Origin: Megalopta genalis
Taxonomy: Eukaryota > Arthropoda > Insecta > Hymenoptera > Halictidae
DNA: 64,000 nt
NCBI RefSeq assembly: GCF_051020955.1
Contig: NW_027477591.1
Coordinates: 1 to 64,000, forward strand
Direction of reading: 5' to 3'
The notes under the pieces are model-generated. The model was not told the DNA's origin. It made no database searches and saw nothing but the letters and a program-made list of their open reading frames with translations. The first letter of the stretch is position 1. The number at the start of each line of letters is the position of its first letter. The position numbers and the translations under genes are program-made. Below, in pieces: positions 13,351 to 22,243 of this stretch.

Positions 13351-15400
13351 ATGATGCGAAATGAACATTTAAGCTTCAAATTCATGCGAATTGCACGATT
13401 TAGCCTCATATCCACGCGAAACAAACGATTTATCTTCAATATCATGTGAAACACGCGATTTCGACTCAAATACGTGCGAAATACGCCATTTTCAAGAAAC
13501 GAATAAGCTTTAAATCATGCGAAATGAACAATTTAGCTTCAAATTCATGCGAATTACACGGTTTAGCCTCAAATCCACGCGAAACAAACGATTTATCTTC
13601 AATATCATGCGAAACACGCGATTTCGACTCAAATTCGTGCGAAATACGCGATTTTCATGAGATGAATAAGCTTCAAATCATGCGAAATGAACAATTTAGC
13701 TTCAAATTCATGCGAAATACACGAATTAGCTTCAAATCCACGCGAATACAAACGATTTATCTTCAATATCATGCGAAACACACGTTACCGACACAAATTC
13801 GTGCGAAATACGCCATTTTCAAGAGTCGAATTAGCTTCAAATGATGCGAAATGAACATTTAAGCTTCAAATTCATGCGAATTGCACGATTTAGCCTCATA
13901 TCCACGCGAAACAAACGATTTATCTTCAATATCATGTGAAACACGCGATTTCGACTCAAATTCGTGCGAAATACGCCATTTTCAAGAAACGAATAAGCTT
14001 TAAATCATGCGAAATGAACAATTTAGCTTCAAATTCATGCGAATTACACGGTTTAGCCTCAAATCCACTCGAAACAAACGATTTATCTTCAATATCACGC
14101 GAAACACGCGATTTCGACTCAAATTCGTGCGAAATACGCAATTTCAAGAAATGAATAAGCTTCAAATCATGCGAAATGAACAATTTAGCTTCAAATTCAT
14201 GCGAAATACACGAATTAGCTTCAAATCCACGCGAATACAAACGACTGATCTTCAATATCATGCGAAACACACGATTCCGACACAAATTCGTGCGAAATAC
14301 GCCATTTTCAAGAAACGAATTAGCTTCAAATCATGCGAAATGAATATTTAAGCTTCAAATTCATGCGAATTGCACGATTTAGCCTCATATCCACGCGAAA
14401 CAAACGATTTATCTTCAATATCATGCGAAACACGCGATTTCGACTCAAATTCGTGCGAAATACGCCATTTTCAAGAAACGAATAAGCTTCAAATGATGCG
14501 AAATGAACATTTAAGCTTCAAAATCATGCGAATTGCACGATTTAGCCTCATATCCACGCGAAACAAACGATTTATCTTCAATATCATGCGAAACATGCGA
14601 TTTCGACTCAAATTTGTGCGAAATACGCGATTTTCAAGAAACGAATAAGCTTCAAATCATGCGAAATGAACATTTAAACTTCAAATTCATGCGAAATACA
14701 CGAATTAGCTTCAAATCCACGCGAATACAAACAATTTATCTTCAATATCATGCGAAACACACGATTCCGACACAAATTCGTGCGAAATACGCCATTTTCA
14801 AGAAACGAATTAGCTTCAAATGATGCGAAATGAACATTTAAGCTTCAAATTCATGCGAATTGCACGATTTAGCCTCATATCCACGCGAAACAAACGATTT
14901 ATCTTCAATATCATGTGAAACACGCGATTTCGACTCAAATACGTGCGAAATACGCCATTTTCAAGAAACGAATAAGCTTTAAATCATGCGAAATGAACAA
15001 TTTAGCTTCAAATTCATGCGAATTACACGGTTTAGCCTCAAATCCACGCGAAACAAACGATTTATCTTCAATATCATGCGAAACACGCGATTTCGACTCA
15101 AATTCGTGCGAAATACGCGATTTTCATGAGATGAATAAGCTTCAAATCATGCGAAATGAACAATTTAGCTTCAAATTCATGCGAAATACACGAATTAGCT
15201 TCAAATCCACGCGAATACAAACGATTTATCTTCAATATCATGCGAAACACACGTTACCGACACAAATTCGTGCGAAATACGCCATTTTCAAGAGTCGAAT
15301 TAGCTTCAAATGATGCGAAATGAACATTTAAGCTTCAAATTCATGCGAATTGCACGATTTAGCCTCATATCCACGCGAAACAAACGATTTATCTTCAATA
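12901..15400 (+). repeat. 1,469-bp tandem duplication
   Basis: Landmarks at 12901, 13064, 13446 and 13936 recur at 14370, 14533, 14915 and 15405, a shift of 1,469 bp (nine monomers plus 2 bp). Private changes are shared by both copies, such as the CACGTTACCGACAC variant near 13782 and 15251. Edges are approximate. Confidence 0.78.
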
Positions 15401-17040
15401 TCATGTGAAACACGCGATTTCGACTCAAATTCGTGCGAAATACGCCATTTTCAAGAAACGAATAAGCTTTAAATCATGCGAAATGAACAATTTAGCTTCA
15501 AATTCATGCGAATTACACGGTTTAGCCTCAAATCCACTCGAAACAAACGATTTATCTTCAATATCATGCGAAACACGCGATTTCGACTCAAATTCGTGCG
15601 AAATACGCGATTTTCATGAGATGAATAAGCTTCATATCATGCGAAATGAACAATTTAGCTTCAAATTCATTCGAAATACACGAATTAGCTTCAAATCCAC
15701 GCGAATACAAACGATTTCTCTTCAATATCATGCGAAACACACGATTCCGACACAAATTCGTGCGAAATACGCCATTTTCAAGAAACGAATTAGCTTCAAA
15801 TCATGCGAAATGAATATTTAAGCTTCAAATTCATGCGAATTGCACGATTTAGCCTCATATCCACGCGAAACAAACGATTTATCTTCAATATCATGCGAAA
15901 AACGCGATTTCGACTCAAATTCGTGCGAAATACGTCATTTTCAAGAAACGAATAAGCTTCAAATGATGCGAAATGAACATTTAAGCTACAAATTCATGCG
16001 AATTGCACGATTTAGCCTCATATCCACGCGAAACAAACGATTTATCTTCAATATCATGCGAAACACGCGATTTCGACTCAAATTCGTGCGATATACGCGA
16101 TTTTCAAGAGATGAATCAGCTTCGAATCATGCGAAATGAACAATTTAGCTTCAAATTCATGCGAAATACACGAATTAGCTTCAAATCCACGCGCATACAA
16201 ACGATTTAACTTCAATATCATGCGAAACACACGATTTCGACTCAAATTCGTGCGAAATACGCCATTTTCAAGAAACGAATTAACTTCAAATCATGCGAAA
16301 TGAATATTTAAGCTTCAAATTCATGCGAATTACACGGTTTAGCGTCAAATCCACGCGAAACAAACGATTTATCTTCAATATCACGCGAAACACGCGATTT
16401 CGACACAAATTCGTGCGAAATACGCCATTTTCAAGAAACGAATAAGATTCAAATCATGCGAAATGAACAATTTAGTTTCAAATTCATGTGAAATACACGA
16501 ATTAGCTTCAAAGCCACGCGAATACAAACGATTTATCTTCAATATCATGCGAAACACACGATTTCGACTCAAATTCGTGCGAAATACGCGATTTTCAAGA
16601 GATGAATAAGCTTCAAATCATGCGAAATGAACAATTTAGCTTCAAATTCATGCGAAATACACGAATTAGCTTCAAATCCACGCGCATACAAACGATTTAA
16701 CTTCAATATCATGCGAAACACACGATTTCGACTCAAATTCGTGCGAAATACGCCATTTTCAAGAAACGAATAAGCTTCAAATCATGCGAAATGAACAATT
16801 TAGCTTCAAATTCATGCGAATTACACGGTTTAGCCTCAAATCCACGCGAAACAAACGATTTATCTTCAATATCATGCGAAACACACGATTTCGACTCAAA
16901 TTCGTGCGAAATACGCGATTTTCAAGAGATGAATAAGCTTCAAATCATGCGAAATGAACAATTTAGTTTCAAATTCATGCGAAACACACGACTTCGACAC
17001 AAATTCGTGCGAAATAGGCCATTTTCAAGAAACGAATAAG

Positions 17041-17044
17041 CTCC
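17041..17044. other. Target-site duplication CTCC, left of copy 1
   Basis: CTCC directly precedes the LTR start here and directly follows the other LTR at 27743-27746. Removing the element and one CTCC restores a normal satellite subunit (AATAAG-CTCC-AAATCATGCG, consensus AATAAGCTTCAAATCATGCG). A 4-bp duplication is usual for Ty3/Gypsy integrases. Confidence 0.93.
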
Positions 17045-17189
17045 TGTTACGTCCCGGGGATCGGAAATCGCGTTGACTAGTGAACGCGTCGAATTCCACG
17101 GAGTTTAAACGTAAATTGCAATCTTTTCGTTCACGCGGCGCGGGGCGTCCGCGTCTAACTGGGATAACCACGAGGCGCTTGCAGGCGAT

Positions 17190-17495
17190 TCACAATTCAG
17201 CACTCACCGGGCGGGGTATTCTAATCGGCACGCTGTTAGTACGTCGTGCGAGGATGAAGTAGACTAGTCGTCTCGGGTCGGCTTCGGGGATCTTGGCGAC
17301 GTCGAGGATAGAAGCCGGAACGTCGAGTGGCCTTGGCGTTGTCCAGGGAGTCTGGGCAGCTTGCAGCAGCTGTCGTAGACGGGCTTCTATGACGGCGTTA
17401 ACCGTGAGTGCAGGATCACGTGAGTGTTGCGGGCGTTCCGCGTGGGATCGGCGTAGCTTCCTCAATTGATAAGACCGACCGGCGTGTTTCGGCAT
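17190..17495 (-). CDS. ORF inside the 3' LTR of copy 1 (uncharacterised)
   Basis: A 101-codon ORF from an ATG, in element sense; the frame is open further upstream to 17543, but only with a non-ATG start. I do not recognise the product. It is basic (many Arg), has a possible amphipathic helix in its middle and no visible signal peptide or membrane segment. The predicted protein is the same in all four LTRs of the window. In this 3' LTR it would be at or beyond the transcript end. It may be only a chance open frame in a GC-rich stretch. Confidence 0.35.
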   Translation of the reverse strand: MPKHAGRSYQLRKLRRSHAERPQHSRDPALTVNAVIEARLRQLLQAAQTPWTTPRPLDVPASILDVAKIPEADPRRLVYFILARRTNSVPIRIPRPVSAEL

Positions 17496-18221
17496 GGACG
17501 TTAATACAAGCGTGAGGCTAATGCAACGTGCAAATAGTGGCAATGGTACGACTCTCTACTAGTGCGGCGCTTACGGGGCGAGCGTCCAACACACACTGGT
17601 AGAAAGGGCTATTTCTCTAGGAGAATATACGTTCGTGCCGAGCATACGGGGCGTGCTCCAAGGCGCACGGAAGCGTATTCACAAATTAAGAAAATTATCA
17701 AGTAAGCAATTGTCCAGCCGATACTAGACAGTAATCACCAAGCCGATGTTGAATTATGTTAACGTCGAAGTTATTTTAAGGAACTGGTAGTTGATAATAA
17801 CTTTCACTGAATTTATGTATATGAAATAAAAGTAGTATATTCTTGAATTAAAGTTACACTTGTAGACTTATACTTTAAGAGACTTAAAATTGTTAAGTAC
17901 GAGCTAAGATTCAGAGTCGAAATGGAAATAGTAACGCGTAGCACTATGCGGAGTGCTGGCGGTGGACGTCTAGTCCAGGAGACGGCGGAGGTAGAACTGA
18001 TGTTCCGAGCCGCTGCTCGGAGCTCCTCTGGTACGTCGAGGAGTGGGGGTCGCTGCTTGCGCGCGCTCGGTGCGGCGGAGAGTGGGGCTGCCTACGTCAG
18101 AGGTACGGGGCGCCGGCGTAGGCGTCGAGACGGCGGCCGGGAAAGTGAAGCAGGTATACAAGGGTTGAAAGGGTCGTGAAGGGTAGGCGAGGGCAAGATA
18201 AGTTAAATTTTGTGTAATGGT

Positions 18222-18430
18222 AAGGGATCTTAAAAGGGTAGGCGAGAGGAAAAGTGCAAGTGGAGATCTATGTATCGATAAGGGATCTTAAAAGGGTAGG
18301 CGAGAGGAAAAGTGCAAGTGGAGATCTATGTATCGATAAGGGATCTTAAAAGGGTAGGCGAGAGGAAAAGTGCAAGTGGAGATCTATGTATCGATAAGGG
18401 ATCTTAAAAGGGTTAGCGAGAGGAAAAGTG
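18222..18430 (-). repeat. 58-bp tandem repeats in LTR (3 complete + 1 partial)
   Basis: Units at 18222-18279, 18280-18337 and 18338-18395, plus a 35-bp partial copy at 18396-18430. Each unit starts AAGGGATCTTAAAAGGGTAG and ends ATGTATCGAT on the plus strand. In element sense they lie in U3, upstream of the predicted start site, where repeats often act as enhancers. That role is inferred from position only. Confidence 0.93.
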
Positions 18431-18641
18431 GTTGTACGGAAGAACGGCGACAGGCTGGCGCGACGGGTTGGCGCCAGTACTATGTTTGACTTAAGGTGTA
18501 TTATGCGCGGTGCTATGCATGCGAATCGGTATAGTTGTTATTACTTAATTGTCTACCGGCTAACCTATGCTTATCGGCTATTCGTATATAAAGTCTTACA
18601 TGATAATTTACACGCTACGCAATACGTCGCGAGACGTAACA

Positions 18642-18653
18642 CCTCCCCCCCTC
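18642..18653 (-). other. Polypurine tract of copy 1
   Basis: Reads GAGGGGGGGAGG in element sense, directly abutting the TG of the 3' LTR and about 20 bp after the env stop. This is the expected plus-strand DNA primer. Confidence 0.9.
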
Positions 18654-18673
18654 GGAAAAGAAAAATGATGTAG

Positions 18674-20683
18674 TCATTTTTCGTCTTCGTCGTCCGAGAA
18701 GAGGTTTGGCTTCTTGGATCGTTTATATGTGACATATTTGCTAGTGGGTTTGACGTGTACTTCGAAAGAGTCTTTACTATTGGTGAGGGGTTCACTTAGG
18801 GTGGGCTTGTCTATGTCGATGCATTCTAAGGGGCTCACTTGGGTGTTCACTTCACTTAGTTCACTATGATTGTTTTTGCCTTTTAAGTAGAGGCAGAAGT
18901 GTGTGAGCGTGCTCCAAGTTGCCGCCAGGAGTTGTAGACTGCAACCGTATGCGGCGTGGAGCGCGATGCCGTTCAAGACGGTGTTGATTGCCGCCTTGAT
19001 GCAACGAATTACCAGGTAGATGCCCATTAGTCCCGCCATGACGGAACCGAACTCCATGAACCCATTCCATATCTTTTTCCCTGTCGATTCGGCGATCCGT
19101 TCCAGCGTCGTTTCGTCTAGGAGATTGTATAGTTTTACTGAATCGGCCGCGAAGGCGCGGCCGGAGGCTCCTTGTGCCAGGGCGTTGATGACCGCTGCTT
19201 TCTCCGCCGGAAACATTATGTGATCGTTTAGTTTCTGTATATCTTCTTGCGTGTAGATTCCGCCGTTTGCTAAGTTAGCGGGGTTGGTGTATCTCCAAGC
19301 GGCTTCGGTTAGTGGTTGGAGTGGCGGTGGTGGTATGCTTTCCACCGGTCGTGGCGTCATTCGGAACCACGTCCCGTGGATTTTGAATGCCGGCGAGATC
19401 AATTCGTTGCACTCTCTCTTGGTTCCCGTTTTTACTAGGATTCTCGTCCTCGGGGTTAGGAAAAAGGATTGATTTTGATGTTGTACCGGCAATTCGTCGA
19501 AGCAATCCGTAGTTTTCCGGAGTGAGCATTGTACCGGGATGCATTTTATCACGTGAATAGCCTCGCCTGACTGGATAGCCATGAATCCTGGTTCTTTCAC
19601 CAGGGTAGTGGCGACCTCTGCCGGCGCTATGTGAATCAGCGAGATTACGTTTCTTAGGACTTGTTGTTCCAAGCGGCATTTCTGTCTCGTGATGTCGCGG
19701 TAGAGCGACAAAATTTGTGACCTTATGTGCTTCTCCATATATACGAATTTGGTATTTACGTACGTGAAGATGTCTAGGTTGTTAACGTTTTTCTTCTGTG
19801 CTGCCTTAAATCTGCCGTCTTTTCGGGTGTCCACGATAAGGAGTTTGGGGTGCTCCGTTTTCGTGAGTGTGTAGCCGCAGATCTGGGCGTGGCCGGTGCT
19901 GGTGAGTGCGAAGGCTGTGTCACCCGAAGTGACGGTGTAAACCGCCATGTTGGAGGATTTGGTTCCAACCTTCGTGGCCTTGCCTTCGTATAATACGTTG
20001 TATTGTTTTAGGTGGCAGCTGTCGTCTGGGAGGCTGTTCCAGTATGAGAACCCGTCCTCTGGGTCCATGCAATATTCCCTGTTGAGAGGGCAATGGTGTC
20101 CCGAGGGTAGGAAGACTTCTCCCGAGGAGAGTTTTACTGCCGAGTTGAAACTTTTGAGTGTTATTCTTACTACTGCTTGTACCACGACTCCTGTCCACGT
20201 GCCGAAGGGATCGCTGTACGTTGTGCCGCTGCAGGTTCCGTCCTGGAGGATTTCCCCAGCCAGCGTCAGGCTTCGAGTTGTTGTGCTGTTCCGGACCAGA
20301 CCTGCGATCTGCCCCGTTGGTGGGAGCATGAGTGTCCCCGAATCTTGCATCGTCCGGCATATGTCCTGTGGTGTGTTCAGTATGTATTGTTGCCTTCCAT
20401 TGTTGACAACGGAGGTGTGCGAGTGCATGCCACAATGATATATAGTGCGGTCGACTTCGACCTTGCACTGTATTGTTCGAGTTTCGTCGAAATCCACCAG
20501 CTGGAGGAGCTGCACCTCTGTATTTTCGACATGTGGTTTGGCGTCGGTACCCTCGCATTTGGGCTTATCGACCGTGGAGAACGTGGTGACGTTGAGCGTG
20601 GTGCCGCTGCAGTCGTACCCGATGAGCGCAGTGGATGTTCGGAAGATGGCGAAGACTGCCAGAGTGGCCACGTAGTTCCTCAT
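18674..20683 (-). CDS. env: Envelope-like glycoprotein (copy 1)
   Basis: 669 residues from the ATG that begins a clear signal peptide (MRNYVATLAVFAIF, cleavage probably just before YDC at 23-25). The ectodomain is Cys-rich with N-glycosylation sequons (N31, N132, N404) and motifs LNVTTFS and YHCGMHSH. No furin RXXR site is evident. A hydrophobic block at about 544-600 holds the membrane anchor, followed by an acidic-ended tail of about 70 residues (SDDEDEK). From memory, the YDC...LNVT start and the Cys-Gly-Met-His-Ser-His block resemble class III glycoproteins of chuvirus-type arthropod viruses known to have been captured by insect LTR elements, not the F-like Env of gypsy; a profile search is needed. 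The frame is fused to integrase upstream, so a spliced mRNA starting at this ATG is the simplest route to expression. Confidence 0.82.
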   Translation of the reverse strand: MRNYVATLAVFAIFRTSTALIGYDCSGTTLNVTTFSTVDKPKCEGTDAKPHVENTEVQLLQLVDFDETRTIQCKVEVDRTIYHCGMHSHTSVVNNGRQQYILNTPQDICRTMQDSGTLMLPPTGQIAGLVRNSTTTRSLTLAGEILQDGTCSGTTYSDPFGTWTGVVVQAVVRITLKSFNSAVKLSSGEVFLPSGHHCPLNREYCMDPEDGFSYWNSLPDDSCHLKQYNVLYEGKATKVGTKSSNMAVYTVTSGDTAFALTSTGHAQICGYTLTKTEHPKLLIVDTRKDGRFKAAQKKNVNNLDIFTYVNTKFVYMEKHIRSQILSLYRDITRQKCRLEQQVLRNVISLIHIAPAEVATTLVKEPGFMAIQSGEAIHVIKCIPVQCSLRKTTDCFDELPVQHQNQSFFLTPRTRILVKTGTKRECNELISPAFKIHGTWFRMTPRPVESIPPPPLQPLTEAAWRYTNPANLANGGIYTQEDIQKLNDHIMFPAEKAAVINALAQGASGRAFAADSVKLYNLLDETTLERIAESTGKKIWNGFMEFGSVMAGLMGIYLVIRCIKAAINTVLNGIALHAAYGCSLQLLAATWSTLTHFCLYLKGKNNHSELSEVNTQVSPLECIDIDKPTLSEPLTNSKDSFEVHVKPTSKYVTYKRSKKPNLFSDDEDEK

Positions 20684-22243
20684 GCTGTTGTTGGATGGCG
20701 ACTGTGCCTGGATCATCTCCTGCACCGTCTTATATCGCTGCGGTTGGGTGGGGGCCTCGCGGGCGGGGTAGGGGTTGATAAGGGTGCAGCCGACGCTGCT
20801 TACATGTACGGGTGGTTTGGGCGCGTGTTTCAGCTTATCTGAGTGTACCACGCGGGAGCCGGTCTTAAAACTAATTCTTACATTTTGATTGTTTAAGCAT
20901 TCTAGTACGGTATACGGTCCGGTATATTCGTCGTCGAATTTCCCCTTCCGAGGTTCCTTTAATAGGAAGACCTTGTCTCCGACAGCGAAGGTTCGGACAT
21001 TCGTTCGCCTATCGTAAAACCTTTTCGATCTTGCCTTCGCCATGGTCAGGTTCTCTCTTGCCTTCTGGGTGGTGCCCGATAGTTTTTCCTGCAGCCTTTC
21101 TAAATAGTGCGCGTACGATTCGTCGGTCGAGTCGTGGGCCGCGCTGTTTGCGGATGGTGTACGAGCCATGGTGCCGAACACGAGTTCATGGGGGGTGAAT
21201 AGGGTACCTTCGTGCACACTAGTATTATACGCGAATGTTGCGAATGGGAGCCACTCGTCCCAGTCGTTATTTTTCACGTATTGTTTTAAGTACTCTGTGA
21301 GCACGTGGTGAGACCGCTCGATAGAGCCGTTGCTTTGTGGCCTAAACGCGGTGGTTTTGAATTGGGTTATTTTGAAACGTTTAGCGACGTTCCTCATCAG
21401 AGAACTCAGAAAGTTCGTCCCCTGGTCGGTCAGGATTCCTTTGGGGGCGCCGAACCGGCAGATAAAATGTTTTGTGAATGCGTCGGCTATCTCTATCGCG
21501 CTAGTGTTTGCAAGGGGGATCGCGAGGGAGTATTTCGTGAGGAGGTCCTGGATGGTAAGGATGTAAGAGAAGTTGTTTAATGATGTAGGGAGTGGGCCTA
21601 CAATGTCCATGGAAATCTTCTCGAAGGCTTTCCCGGGAGTGTCGGTGATCGTCATTGGTTGCCTGGTTTTCACGCGCGTTAGTTTCTTCTTTTGGCAGTG
21701 ATTGCAGGCATTGACGAATTCCTGGACTTCGCGTTTCAGCGCGGGCCAAAAGTATTTTTCCCTGATGCGTCTGTACGTTTTAGTCACCCCTTTGTGTCCC
21801 GCGAAAGCGGAGCAGTGATTTTCCGTGATAATTTCTAGTCGTTCGCTCGCGGGCGGAATTTTTACGTTATGCCCGCACGCGAAGATCTGCGCGTCCGTCG
21901 TGGAAAATAGGTTGATCAAGGTTTTATAGATGAATGTCCAGTTTACGTCGTCTAGGGAAGTTTTTGAAAGGCTTACAGAATCCAATTGGAGTTCTGTTAC
22001 GACGTCTAGGAGTGATCTCAGGGTCTCCACTACCCCTTCGGAATTGGTTGTGTGGAGTTGCGTGTCTTTTATAGGGAGTAGGATTAATCTTTTGTTCCCG
22101 TGGTTTAGTACTCGAGCCCGAAATAAAGTGAGACCGGGGATACGTTGGAATTTACCTATGGTAAAAACTTCGACTGCTCCTTCGTCTATCGGGTGACCGT
22201 CCGCTGTTACAAATATTGCCAGGTTATCGTTTCTCATGGACAA
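18674..22243 (-). CDS. Integrase joined in frame to envelope glycoprotein (copy 1)
   Basis: One uninterrupted frame of 1,189 codons. The first possible codon is TTG; the first ATG is at 22235-22237 and overlaps the TGA of the preceding RT frame as ATGA. Residues 1-130 look like an RNase H-integrase linker. The integrase HHCC zinc site is H143, H150, C180, C183. The catalytic triad is D213 (MDIVGP), D273 (LTDQG), E309 (IERSHH), with D-35-E spacing. A C-terminal region with GDKVFLL and KLKHAPK follows; no chromodomain is visible. Env starts near residue 521 with no stop between. The frame is actually open back to 22510, overlapping the RT frame by 277 nt in the -1 direction, and the overlap reads as an acidic, Pro/Ser-rich linker. 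So integrase is probably made by a second frame change after RNase H, and Env either by splicing or as a Gag-Pol-Env precursor. Confidence 0.93.
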   Translation of the reverse strand: MSMRNDNLAIFVTADGHPIDEGAVEVFTIGKFQRIPGLTLFRARVLNHGNKRLILLPIKDTQLHTTNSEGVVETLRSLLDVVTELQLDSVSLSKTSLDDVNWTFIYKTLINLFSTTDAQIFACGHNVKIPPASERLEIITENHCSAFAGHKGVTKTYRRIREKYFWPALKREVQEFVNACNHCQKKKLTRVKTRQPMTITDTPGKAFEKISMDIVGPLPTSLNNFSYILTIQDLLTKYSLAIPLANTSAIEIADAFTKHFICRFGAPKGILTDQGTNFLSSLMRNVAKRFKITQFKTTAFRPQSNGSIERSHHVLTEYLKQYVKNNDWDEWLPFATFAYNTSVHEGTLFTPHELVFGTMARTPSANSAAHDSTDESYAHYLERLQEKLSGTTQKARENLTMAKARSKRFYDRRTNVRTFAVGDKVFLLKEPRKGKFDDEYTGPYTVLECLNNQNVRISFKTGSRVVHSDKLKHAPKPPVHVSSVGCTLINPYPAREAPTQPQRYKTVQEMIQAQSPSNNSMRNYVATLAVFAIFRTSTALIGYDCSGTTLNVTTFSTVDKPKCEGTDAKPHVENTEVQLLQLVDFDETRTIQCKVEVDRTIYHCGMHSHTSVVNNGRQQYILNTPQDICRTMQDSGTLMLPPTGQIAGLVRNSTTTRSLTLAGEILQDGTCSGTTYSDPFGTWTGVVVQAVVRITLKSFNSAVKLSSGEVFLPSGHHCPLNREYCMDPEDGFSYWNSLPDDSCHLKQYNVLYEGKATKVGTKSSNMAVYTVTSGDTAFALTSTGHAQICGYTLTKTEHPKLLIVDTRKDGRFKAAQKKNVNNLDIFTYVNTKFVYMEKHIRSQILSLYRDITRQKCRLEQQVLRNVISLIHIAPAEVATTLVKEPGFMAIQSGEAIHVIKCIPVQCSLRKTTDCFDELPVQHQNQSFFLTPRTRILVKTGTKRECNELISPAFKIHGTWFRMTPRPVESIPPPPLQPLTEAAWRYTNPANLANGGIYTQEDIQKLNDHIMFPAEKAAVINALAQGASGRAFAADSVKLYNLLDETTLERIAESTGKKIWNGFMEFGSVMAGLMGIYLVIRCIKAAINTVLNGIALHAAYGCSLQLLAATWSTLTHFCLYLKGKNNHSELSEVNTQVSPLECIDIDKPTLSEPLTNSKDSFEVHVKPTSKYVTYKRSKKPNLFSDDEDEK
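20737..20755 (-). promoter_or_regulatory. Candidate env splice acceptor (copy 1)
   Basis: In element sense a C-rich run leads into CCGCAG followed by CGA, with the AG at 20739-20738 and the first exon base at 20737, 54 nt before the env ATG. The tract has interspersed A residues, so it is not a strong polypyrimidine tract. It is in codon phase 0 with env. Confidence 0.25.

Larger units (their letters stand above)
3371..17044 (+). repeat. 163-bp satellite array, subtype Y, orientation A (main block)
   Basis: About 84 monomers of subtype Y in an uninterrupted head-to-tail array, running up to the left LTR of retroelement copy 1. The first part (3.4-6 kb) has more single-base indels; from about 6.8 kb on the monomers are more uniform and arranged in recent multi-monomer duplications, annotated separately. 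No non-satellite sequence was found in it. Confidence 0.93.
17045..18641 (-). repeat. 3' LTR of copy 1 (1,597 bp)
   Basis: Starts TGTTACGTCCC and ends GACGTAACA on the plus strand; in element sense it lies downstream of env and the polypurine tract. It is 58 bp longer than its partner because it holds three rather than two complete 58-bp units in U3. It contains the same 101-codon ORF as the other LTRs (17190-17495, minus). Confidence 0.96.

Noticed and set aside
1..17044. Dozens of overlapping open frames of 60-140 codons in the satellite
   Set aside because: They recur every 163 bp in different frames on both strands (163 is 1 modulo 3), consist of repeated low-complexity peptides and span monomer junctions. 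They reflect a stop-poor repeat, not genes.
17922..18179. 85-codon ATG frame on the antisense strand of the LTR
   Set aside because: Low-complexity Arg/Gly/Ser content in a GC-rich segment and amino-acid changes between the copies (RRRRRRDGG versus RLRRRRAGG); no supporting signal.
18584..18594. TATATAAAG on the antisense strand near the LTR end as an antisense promoter
   Set aside because: It matches a TATA box, but there is no well-placed initiator or ORF to support it. In sense it lies only about 50 bp into the LTR, too close to the start for a U3 promoter.
17054..18640. rRNA, tRNA or other non-coding RNA genes in the LTR or leader
   Set aside because: Only the 18-nt tRNA-complementary primer site is present; no cloverleaf or rRNA-like sequence was seen.
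19947..20842. Open frames of 163 and 221 codons on the plus strand opposite env (and equivalents in copy 2)
   Set aside because: They are antisense to a long coding frame with clear signal peptide and conserved cysteines, and show no recognisable domain. They exist because the sense strand is GC-rich.
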